From Macrolepiota albuminosa (Eukaryota; Basidiomycota; Agaricomycetes; Agaricales; Agaricaceae): a stretch of 64,000 nt of DNA. Shown piece by piece: positions 9,432 to 18,057 of this stretch; the first letter of the stretch is position 1; each line of letters begins with the position of its first letter. The stretch lies in the NCBI GenBank assembly GCA_027475525.1, contig JAMWFC010000082.1, positions 1,488,001 through 1,552,000 on the forward strand, in the 5' to 3' direction. The notes below the pieces were generated by a model. That model searched no databases. It worked only from the letters and a program-made list of their open reading frames with translations, and was not told the origin of the DNA. Position numbers and translations under genes: made by a program.

Positions 9432-11995
9432 ATGGCCTATTGGGGGCCGCAAAAGAGTGATCAGAGCCAGCAAGGCTCTAGTGGAGGGGGGAGACCCCCA
9501 AATATACAGACGTCATCCCAGTTTTCCCAGTTTCAGAGGCAGCCGCCATATCCGGCGGCGAGTCAGTTGCAGTCAGCGGGCGTGGCCTATCCGGGCCGCG
9601 AGGAGCCGCTCCCCTACCAAACACCCCTCCACTCGCAAGAGATGGAGATCGATGATGATGGGCGCTATGGGCGCCCGGAGGATAGCTTGCGTCGAGAACG
9701 GTACTATCAGGAACCGTCCTCACGCTCATCTGCGTCGTATCTGATGTATGCGGGTGTGGTGACGGGGCCGCTGTCAGTTCCATGGGCTCATCGGCCCCTC
9801 CTCAGGCTTTGTCAAAGTCGCTGGCTGCAGTCAGTGAACCCTTGGCAGGTCTGTCCTTGGGTCAGCGGGAAACCGCATCGTCTCGGGCCCCAACTAGGGT
9901 GCCCAAAACCGTTGCTGTGGCGCCAAGAGCGCCCATTACTGTCGTCCCTCGCGCTGAGCCTGGAGGGAGAATTCCGGCGCAAAATGTGCCTGCCCCTCCG
10001 GTGGCTCAGCCACCATTTGAACCTCCCGCCCCGGCCAAGTTGGGGTCTGCACGCCAACGTCGAGGCCGTAAGCCTCCTCTCGATGCCTCCAAACTGGAGG
10101 TGATCGAGTTTCTGGCGGGCATTCCCGCACAAGCCAGGAAGGTCTCGATGTTATTTTTGTTGCCCGTTACCGTGCCCACGCTGCAGGCACACTTTCCTGT
10201 GGTCATCCTGACTATCGACCCTCGCTCTCCGGAGCAATACGACGGTCTGGTGGTGACCTCGAGAGATTGTCCCATGCCTGGAAAAGGCAAAGGCAAAGCG
10301 ACTGTGCCCTCCTTATCTGACGAGACCGACTACAGAGAGTCGAGCTCGGAGCAGGAGGAGGAGGCAGAGGAAGGGGAATCGGCTGCAGACCAATTCCAGA
10401 GAGTATTGTGCAATAAGCGCATTGCAAAGAAGAAGGCAATCCGTGCCAAGGAGCTGCAGGCCCTCAAACTGAGGGCTGAGGATGAGTTCTTGGGGAGAAT
10501 CCCCGATGGATTGGGGGTGAAGGTGTGGGGACCGCTCGATATCGAGCAAATGAACTCGTGCTTCAGAGGAGCACTTAGCCACTGCACATACTATTCGTAT
10601 CATTCAAATACCGTGCTGTTGGGCACCAAGGCCAACCGGGCTGCGGCGTATGAGTTTGCTTCTGGGCACCATGCTGGCATCCCCGCCAGCGTGATCTACA
10701 AGTATTCCCCTCGCGGCCTCCCCTGCAGTCCATTAGAGCTGGATCGGCTCTACAAGTACTTTTTGAACGAGCACGCTCCCCGTCGTGAACGGATCTCTGC
10801 CTATCTCCTCATCACGGAGCTTCAGATGTTCGCTCAGCGAACTGATGAGTCGCTACACAACCAAACAATGACGCTCCTGATGAAGGACCCTCGCTACCAG
10901 AACCTCGTCAACCCAATCCAGGGCTCTGACAACCTTGCGCTCGTTGAGCACCGCCACATTCTGGGGCGCTATTTGCGCACGAAAGAAGATGGTTCGACCG
11001 CGCTGCGCGTAATGCGCGCTCAAGACCCCTCCACACCGTTTGACCTGGATCAGCTTGCGCAGTACGTGCTGATCTTTGGTCGTCCCGGTTTGGAGAACAC
11101 CTATCAAGGCATTGCAGTGGATCAGGCCTACCGCATGCACTGGCGAACCCTCTTCGGGTTCGCCTTATGCCGAGCTCTGTGCGCTAACAGCGCAGCCAAG
11201 CCCGTGATTGTACGGCGCATGACTCTCGTCATGGCCCGCCTGGGTTTGTATCATGAGGCTATTGCCTCCTATAATGACATGTTTCCCGACCAGCCTTTTG
11301 AGCCCCAACGAGGGCCCCAGCTGGAACTCCACCCTGTGCACATCCCTGATGATTCTGCACGCAACTTCTCTGACGACGACGCGCTACGCGTCTTATTGCA
11401 CAATCGGATACCTGCCGACTGGGTGGACCATGCATATACCTACGGTGTGGTCTTCCTGGAACAGCAGTTCCATGCCCCCACGATGTCTATGGACATCTTT
11501 CGACAGATCAACGACAAGTGCATGGAGCGCTTGAACGAGTATGGCACCCCCCCCGCAATCCCAGAGTGGGATGGATGGCGGGAGATGACCGAAGACGATC
11601 ATTATCGTCTAATGTTCAAGCACGACGAAGAAAGTCGTCTCCCCAAAAACCCCGAGGCCAATGGCCTCTACTATCTCATTGGCATGGACCCGAACCAGGT
11701 CCACCTCTTAAAACGTCCGGCAGTGCATGCCAAGCCTGCCGGCGACACAGACCCAAGCCGGGTCAACCTCATTCCACGCATGGCGGCGCATGGTACGCTA
11801 ACCACCAATGTTTCAGCGATTAACGTCGCATTAACTGATTCTATGGTGGTAGACACGCCTGTAGTCGAGGGGCCTATAACCCCACCAAGGACGGAATTGG
11901 CACCTCCCCCTCCCGTGATTAACGTCGCACTGGAGGAGGAGTCAATGGTGACTGAGACGGGCGTGGGTGCAGGGACATCATCGGACGAGTCATAG
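9432..11995 (+). CDS. Extra ORF of element B between pol and 3' LTR, unknown function
   Basis: A first reading frame opens at ATG 9432 and gives about 115 residues rich in Gln, Ser, Pro and Gly. It continues, with a one-base shift near 9770, into a 737-codon ORF (ATG 9782 to TAG 11993-11995). The main product has a low-complexity N-terminus, an acidic segment near 10335-10380, a Lys/Arg-rich helix near 10410-10480, and then a long helical, cysteine-poor globular part. I see no signal peptide, membrane span, zinc finger or enzymatic motif, so it is not a typical envelope protein. Unlike pol, the 737-codon stretch has no internal stop. Translation could start at either ATG; the shift may be a real frameshift, an indel, or mean that 9782 is the true start. 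Confidence 0.75.
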
Positions 11996-12369
11996 ACCCA
12001 TATATTTTTTTGTGTAGATAATCCCGAGTAGTTCACTCGAATTGTTTCAGCTGATACGCACTCTAGAGTCACATGTAAATACAGCGGACCCAGAGGAGGG
12101 GTCACTCTTGTTTTTGTTTTGGGCCTTGTTTCTTTTTGTTAGTGTTTTTATATAAAACATTTTCACCCACTGCTGGCGCAATATGTGCCCTGGCCTGATA
12201 AGGACTGTCTCCTATTGTGTCCATAATACACATCTACACTGCGACTCAATACTAACGCCGTGAAGCAACGCGATACGCATGTAATCTTCTGTCTCTTGCA
12301 CTATCGTGCATCCTTTATTCTACCCTACCCTCCTGTCTAAGACCAAGTATTCGGTCTCATTGGGGGGTA
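11996..12369 (+). other. 3' untranslated region of element B
   Basis: This is non-coding sequence between the extra ORF and the 3' LTR. It has T-rich runs near 12004-12014 and 12110-12150 and ends with the purine run GGGGGG (12362-12367) expected of a plus-strand primer tract. No other feature seen. Confidence 0.6.
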
Positions 12370-12542
12370 TGTAATGGAGTTACCCATGTCACTAGCATCA
12401 ACGACGCTATAATTGTTTAATATAGTATTACATAAGATAACATCTTGTTTTTGCACTAAGTACTAGTCAAATCCGATATTGCGGTCTGATTTAGCACTGT
12501 GTGAAATACACAGATAGTTCTAGCTCGTAACCCAAGGTTACA
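12370..12542 (+). repeat. 3' LTR of element B
   Basis: This is a 173-bp copy of 1457-1629, followed directly by the target duplication CCCAG and the resumption of element A's integrase. Confidence 0.95.
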
Positions 12543-13393
12543 CCCAGTCTGATGGCCAGACTGAGCGTGTCAACCAGGAGCTAGAACAGTATCTCTGGCT
12601 CTTCTGCAATGAATGACAGGATGACTGGGACGATCTATTACCAGAGGCAGAGTTCCAGTACAACAACCATGTACACGCTGCCACCCAGATGTCTCCTTTC
12701 CTTCTAGATACTGGTCGACATCCTCGGATGGGATTTGAGCCTCGTGGACGACCTTCAGAGAATGAAGCTGTCAACAAGTTCATAGATCGGATGAAGGCAG
12801 CCCAGGAGGAAGCCAAGGCAGCTTTAGCTAAGGCAAAGGATGACATGGCCTGCTACTACAATCATGGACAAACTCCAGCCCCCAAGTACAAGCCTGGAGA
12901 TCGAGTCTACCTAGATGCCTCTGACATTGCCACTACCCGACCTTCTCAGAAGCTCTCTCACCGTCGTCTAGGACCCTTTCCTATAGTAAGACAAGTAGGC
13001 CTACTTGCCTATTGACTCAAGCTGCCTAATGGAATGAGTCAACTTCATCCAGTCTTCAATGTGGTGAAGCTTTCTCCAGCTCCAGAGGATCCAATCCCGG
13101 GTTGACGTCCACAGCCACCTCCACCACCAGTTCTGGTAAACAACCAAGAAGAGTATGAAGTAGAGCGGATCCTAGACAGCCGACTCTTTAGGAATAAGCT
13201 TCAGTTCAAGGTCAAGTGGAAGGGCTATAGAATTGAGGACGTTTCCTGGGAGCCACAAGAGAATGTCCATGCCCCTGCCTTGGTCTGGGAATTCTATCAA
13301 CAGCATCCCAATGCTCCTCGGGCAATCAGAGGCCTCTATTCTCTTTCCAAAGTAGACCAGGCCATCCAGAACTACTTCTATCCAGCACGTTGA
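12543..13393 (+). pseudogene. Gypsy element A, 3' part of pol (integrase C-terminus and chromodomain)
   Basis: This continues the integrase cut at 1456: the reading resumes SDGQTERVNQELEQYLW. Then come the integrase C-terminal domain (YKPGDRVYLDASDI near 12890), LHPVFNVVKLSP, and a chromodomain (EYEVERILDSR, FKVKWKGY, VSWEP near 13150-13255) that would target insertion to modified chromatin. The stop is TGA at 13391-13393. Internal TGA stops at 12614, 13013 and 13103 replace codons read as arginine in the family, so each is probably a decayed CGA. The product is non-functional. Confidence 0.92.
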
Positions 13394-13416
13394 GACGCCG
13401 CACTCTAGAGGGGGGG

Positions 13417-13937
13417 TGATGTCAGGGGACTCCTCATTCCTTTCTTCTTTCACTCTTTATTTCTTCACTCTCCTTTCATTCACTTCCTTATTTCTTCTAT
13501 CATTCTCTCATTTTGCTGTTACTACTTTTTCAACACTATCTGTTAGTACTATTCTCAACCTTTGAGGTGCTCTGGTTCTTTAGCTATCACTCAGACAAGT
13601 GTGGGCCCTTCAGCACCGCTCCAGGCTGCTTAGATAAGCTGGAGTTTGCCTTTCTGACTTCTAAAGTCCGGAGTTTTCCTCCCTTGTTTGCACACTTATT
13701 TGGTTAGTTAATTTTTGAGTTTTTAAGGTTTTGTTGTACTATACAGTTGTTTCCCATGCTTCAGAGGCCCCAGAAGCGTCCAACCTGGCATAGGAAATCC
13801 CCAGACTTGTTCTCTTTGGATCTCCCTCTGCCAGATGAGTAGCTACCTTGATATTGTCAGTATATATTCTAATACACTTTGGATCTCCCTCTGCCAGCTG
13901 TGTGACTGAGCCACAGCCTCTAGAGGTTGTCCTTACA
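13417..13937 (+). repeat. 3' LTR of element A
   Basis: A 521-bp segment with TG...CA ends follows the purine tract AGAGGGGGGG (13407-13416). A related copy in reverse orientation lies at 16794-17371, which fixes both boundaries (TGATGTCAG... and ...CCTTACA). The upstream LTR of element A is outside the window. Confidence 0.85.
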
Positions 13938-14821
13938 AGTGCTATATTGTTGTTTTGTAAGTACTTTCTCAATATCTGCAAGGCACTACTATCTTTCAAG
14001 AATTTATTTATATCATACCACTCACCACTCTTCAACTTGTCATAACTTTCTGTTTAATCATGATCATCATTGTCTGTTATTCCTCTATTGGAGTCTATAT
14101 TTGAATTTTTATTAGTAGAATTCATATTGTTAGACTTGTTTTTTTTCTTGAATTCAGAATGTTAGTAAATAGAAATTGTGCGGTGGTGTGTGATCTCATG
14201 CCAGAACCATGTATAAAAATGTCCAATTGCCTGCACAATGTGCTTGCATAAATGATGTACATTGTGTTTTTGTTAACTACAAGTGCAAGTACACTTTTGA
14301 ATATCTGTTATATATAATTTATCACTGACTTTGCTTTTCAGATATACTAGCCAAAAAGCCTTGAAATATTTCTAGTATGTTGTTAATGATTTTGATCAAC
14401 TAATTTAATGATTGTTACTAAAAATTTCAGCAAGAGCAATGTAGGCTGGTGTAACTTTGTAGATTAACACCCAAATGAGATAATCAAGATAGAGTTGAGC
14501 ATGATTGTATAGGTATTTATGCTTCAGCTGTTGCTAGAAATTTTCAATGTTCATTGTAGTGCAGAGACATGAAAGTTATGGTGAAGTTGATCTTAACATC
14601 CAAATGAGATGATCAAAATAGAGTTGAGCATGATTGTATAGGTATTTATGCTTCAGCTGTTGCTAGAAATTTTCAACATTCATTGTAGTGCAGAGACATA
14701 AAAGTTGTGGTGAAGTTGATCTTATTTACAGAGGCCATATCTTTCTTGAGCAATATGATTTCCATATATAGCTCCAGACTTTATGAAGGCTTTGAAGATA
14801 ACAGAACTGATATATTTCATG
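13938..14821. repeat. AT-rich non-coding stretch with an imperfect 129-bp tandem repeat
   Basis: There is no gene here. Two adjacent, slightly diverged copies of a unit of about 129 bp (from about 14465 and about 14594; shared core AGAGTTGAGCATGATTGTAT) precede the Tc1/mariner insertion. The period and the sequence differences set it apart from the perfect 77-bp duplications. Confidence 0.6.
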
Positions 14822-14823
14822 TA

Positions 14824-15037
14824 CAGTGGCTCAAAAAACTGTCCCAATATTTCATACTTTTTGAAAGATGACATTGGCATGAAGGATGGGAAGTATGCAA
14901 AATCCTGATTAAATCATGTAAAATATTATGGCATTGTAGCTACAGAATGAATTTAGGTGTATGTAATCAAAATCAAAACTGATGGAGCAATAGCCATTTT
15001 AAAATATTCACTCATTGGGACAGTTTTTTGAGCATCT
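14824..15037 (+). repeat. Left terminal inverted repeat of the Tc1/mariner element
   Basis: These 214 bp pair with the reverse complement of 16293-16583. The outer motif (CTCAAAAAACTGTCCCAAT) recurs inverted at the inner end of each TIR, so each TIR is itself bounded by short inverted copies. Confidence 0.85.
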
Positions 15038-15152
15038 CTAATTTTTCAGGTTTATCCCTATTTTACTCAGAAATAAAGAGTAAGTTGCATGTGGGAATAT
15101 AAACAAAGTCATGTGACCATGTTTAGATATATTTGGGAGTAGTTCAAGCTGG

Positions 15153-16279
15153 TTGAACCACATCTTGACCTTCAACTACTATCATGAAACCTATTCCTTC
15201 TGCACAACACTCTACTGTTGCTTCTCTTCTTGCTCAAGGGTATTCTCTGGTCAGATTGGGGCTCAAACTGGTCTAGGGAAGTCTACTACTGGGAGGATTG
15301 GTAGAGAGTTGGAGATGGACAAGGAAAACCATCCTGGAGGCCATCCTGCTAAGCTTACTCCATGTGATAAACAGGCTATTGTTTGACAAATCTCAACTGG
15401 AAGACTTGATACAGCTGTCCAGGCCACTAATTTTATCAACAACATCATTTCCAACCCTGTCTCTTCCAAGACTGTCTGGAATGTGTTGAAGGAGGAGGGG
15501 TATTGGTCTGCTACCAAGAGAAAAGTTCCTATGCTCAAAGCTAAACATTGACAACTACAGCTTAAATGGGCTCAGAAGCATCAGAACTAGACTATAGAGG
15601 ACTGAAAAAGGGTGTTGTGGACAGATGAGACAAAAATTAACAGGATTGGGTCAAGCATCAGAACTAGACTATAGAGGACTGAAAAAGGGTGTTGTGGACA
15701 GATGAGACAAAAATTAACAGGATTGGGTCAGATGGGAAGCAGTATGTGTGGAAGCTACAAGGAGAAGACATTTCAGACTGAACAACTACACCTACTGTGA
15801 AGCATGGAGGAGGGAATAATCTCATGGTATGGGGCTGTATGAGTTGGAATGGGGTAGAAAAGCTTGTAGAGGTGGTGGGGATCATGAATGCAGAGCAGTA
15901 CTGTGAAATTTTAGATGATGGAGCAAAGGAGAACTTTGAGAAGTTGGAGATGGAGGAGGGTGCCTACTACTTTCAACAGGACAATGACTCCAAACACAAC
16001 TCCAAGAGGGCTGACAAGTGGTTTGAGGACAACAACTTTAATGTCCTTTGGTGGCCAGCCCAATCCCCTGATCTCAACCCTATTGAACATCTCTGGGAGT
16101 ACCTCAAAGAGCAACTTAGGCAGTATGAAACACCTCCTTATGGTGTGCATGAATTATGGGAGAGGGTTGCAAAGGAGTGGGATGAAATACCACCAGAGGT
16201 ATGCCAAAAACTAATAGAAAGCATGCCTAGAAGGATTCAAGCAGTTATCAAGGCAAATGGAGGACATACAAAGTACTAG
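15153..16279 (+). pseudogene. Tc1/mariner DDE transposase, broken
   Basis: The transposase cuts and pastes the element at TA sites. An N-terminal helix-turn-helix part is visible (TGRIGRELEMDKENHPGG near 15288). The catalytic domain follows: WTDETKINRIGS near 15617 with the first Asp, FQQDNDSKH near 15970 with the second, and SPDLNPIEHLWEYLK near 16065 with the Glu; I count 34 residues between the last two, so DD34E. The frame is interrupted by TGA stops after CDKQAIV (15384) and at 15549, further stops (TAG, TGA) between 15588 and 15606 and again near 15779, and a perfect 77-bp duplication (15576-15729). The 160-residue open tail ends at TAG 16277-16279. The true start is not clear. Confidence 0.88.
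15576..15729. repeat. 77-bp perfect tandem duplication 2
   Basis: Copies 15576-15652 and 15653-15729 lie in the Tc1/mariner transposase, across the first catalytic Asp motif. Confidence 0.95.
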
Positions 16280-16292
16280 ATACTAAAATTAA

Positions 16293-16583
16293 AGATGCTC
16301 AAAAAACTGTCCCAATGAGTGAATATTTTAAAATGGCTATTGCTCCATCAGTTTTGATCTTGATTACATAAACCTAGATTTATTTGTCCCAATGAGTGAA
16401 TATTTTAAAATGGCTATTGCTCCATCAGTTTTGATCTTGATTACATAAACCTAGATTTATTTTGTAGCTACGATGCCATAATATTTTACATGATTTAATC
16501 AAGATTTTAAGTACTTCCCATCCTTCATGCCAATGTCATCTTTCAAAAAGTATGAAACATTGGGACAGTTTTTTGAGCCACTG
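16293..16583 (-). repeat. Right terminal inverted repeat of the Tc1/mariner element
   Basis: It mirrors the left TIR but carries a perfect 77-bp direct duplication at 16308-16461. Without the extra copy its length is 214 bp, identical to the left TIR. Confidence 0.85.
16308..16461. repeat. 77-bp perfect tandem duplication 3
   Basis: Copies 16308-16384 and 16385-16461 lie in the right TIR of the Tc1/mariner element, making it 77 bp longer than the left TIR. Confidence 0.95.
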
Positions 16584-16793
16584 TATAGCATTGATAGGAC
16601 CCCATACAGGATCAATGCATCAATAGCAGATGATGGCAACACAGCACTGACTTAAAATACCTTAGTGCATGCTAATTAACCAATTTTGGCAATATTTGAT
16701 AGCCACACATGGCAAGAAGCACATCCAATCAATGATAGCACTGATGGCAGACAAAATGACAACTGACAAATGGCATCAGTCACTGATAACAGC

Positions 16794-17371
16794 TGTAAGA
16801 GTGACCTCTAGAGGCTGTGGCTCAGTCACACAGCTGACAAAGGGAGATCCAAAGTGTATTAGAATATATACTAACAATATCAAGGTAGCTACTCACCTGG
16901 CAGAGGAAGATCTAAAGAGAACAAGTTTAAGGATTTCCTATGCCAGGTTGGATGCTTCTGGGGCCTCTGAAGCATGGAAAACAACTGTACAGTACAACAA
17001 AACCTTAAAAACTCAAAAATTGCCTACACAAATAATTGCACAAATAAGGGGCAAACTCTGGCAAACTCTGGCTTATATAAGCAGTCTGGAAGAAAATTGC
17101 CTACACAAATAATTGCACAAATAAGGGGCAAACTCTGGCAAACTCTGGCTTATATAAGCAGTCTGGAAGCAGTGCTGAGTAGCCCACACTTGTCTGAATG
17201 GTGGCTAAAAAACCAGAGCATCTCAAGAGCTGAGAGTAGTACTAACAGATAGTGTTGAAAGAATAGAAACAGTAAAATGAAATAATGTCAGAAGAAATAA
17301 GAGAATGAATGAAAGGAGAGTAAAGAGATAAGGAGTGAGAAAAGGAAGAAATAAGGAGTCCTCTGACAACA
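16794..17371 (-). repeat. Inverted LTR related to the LTR of element A
   Basis: The reverse complement starts TGTTGTCAGAGGACTCCT and ends CTCTTACA, matching 13417-13937 along its length with scattered substitutions. A 77-bp duplication (17016-17169) lengthens it. I see no matching target duplication at its ends and no internal retrotransposon sequence beside it, so it may be a solo LTR or a rearranged end. Together with 13417-13937 it flanks the Tc1/mariner copy. Confidence 0.8.
17016..17169. repeat. 77-bp perfect tandem duplication 4
   Basis: Copies 17016-17092 and 17093-17169 lie in the inverted LTR. Confidence 0.93.
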
Positions 17372-17581
17372 GCGCTTAGCAAGAAGACTGATGATTTATC
17401 AAAAACTGATGGACAGCTTGGTATTTGACCTTGGTGTATGACATTGCTTAGCACCTTGATTTGGTGCCTGACATTGCTTAGTATCTTGGACAGACAGAAG
17501 ATTGATGAATTGATGGTTTAGTGTCATGATCTGCCATCTGGTACTGCTAAGCATGTCAAATGGATAGTAAGGATCTGAAAC

Positions 17582-18057
17582 TGTTGGAGCTACCCTATGA
17601 AATTTTCCAGTTCACTGCACTTTGGCGTTATTAGTCACTTGGCAATGGTGAACTCCTTGTAGTATAAAAGTACTTACTGACTTGTACATAGACAACAGAA
17701 CAGAGTTTCCTGCCCCATTTACTTTAGTCTTCCTTATAGTCTAAGTTTTATTTATAGTCAGCAACGTCAAAGTAATTGGCAGTTGCAGACTATCGCTATC
17801 CTATGACATCCCTCATGCCTTGTGTCTATAGCAGGCATTAACATTGCTTAGACTTCACTAAGCTTACTGTGTTCTTGCCGCTCATAGTGCAGTGTTCACT
17901 TACCGCTCCTTCTACAGGTGCTTATTACCTTAGCACTTAACACTTGCCAACCCCCTTCCCAACTTTACCTCATTTTATAGGCATGACCTCTGGAACCTGC
18001 CTAGGACTCCCCTCAACACCTTAAGCGCACCCAACGCAAGCTTTTGGCTTGGTAACA
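17582..18057 (+). other. LTR-like segment, uncertain
   Basis: This non-coding stretch starts TGTTGGAG and ends GGTAACA. It has a TATA-like box (TATAAAAG, 17661) and a pyrimidine-rich 3' half, all usual for a solo LTR. No second copy lies in the window and no target duplication is visible. Bases 17372-17581 before it hold short direct repeats of TGACATTGCTTAG and no gene. Confidence 0.3.

Larger units (their letters stand above)
1457..12542 (+). mobile_element. Nested Ty3/gypsy LTR retrotransposon B (11,086 bp)
   Basis: A complete LTR element has inserted into the integrase gene of element A. It is bounded by 173-bp LTRs beginning TGTAA and ending TTACA, and flanked by the 5-bp target duplication CCCAG (1452-1456 and 12543-12547). 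Removing the element and one CCCAG rejoins element A's integrase in frame. Internal order is gag-like ORFs, zinc knuckle, protease, reverse transcriptase, RNase H, integrase and chromodomain-like tail, then a long extra ORF. A purine-rich tract (GGGGGG, 12362-12367) lies just upstream of the 3' LTR. I found no obvious tRNA primer-binding site after the 5' LTR. The two LTRs differ at six positions by my reading, so the insertion is fairly recent but the coding region is already broken. Confidence 0.95.
14824..16583 (+). mobile_element. Tc1/mariner DNA transposon
   Basis: The element is bounded by CAGTGGCTCAAAAAACTGTC and its reverse complement and flanked by the dinucleotide TA on both sides (14822-14823 and 16584-16585), the hallmark of Tc1/mariner insertion. 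The left inverted repeat is 214 bp (14824-15037). The right one is 291 bp (16293-16583), which is 214 plus a 77-bp duplication. It encodes a DD34E transposase that is now broken. Confidence 0.93.

Noticed and set aside
9432..10103. One 223-residue protein from the 9432 frame alone
   Set aside because: After about residue 115 the frame reads Trp/Arg/Leu-rich sequence that is the shadow of the 737-codon ORF.
9432..11995. Envelope protein in element B
   Set aside because: The position fits, but there is no signal peptide, transmembrane span or cysteine pattern.
17582..18057. Confident solo LTR
   Set aside because: TG...CA ends and a TATA box are present, but there is no target duplication or partner copy, so it is listed only as LTR-like.
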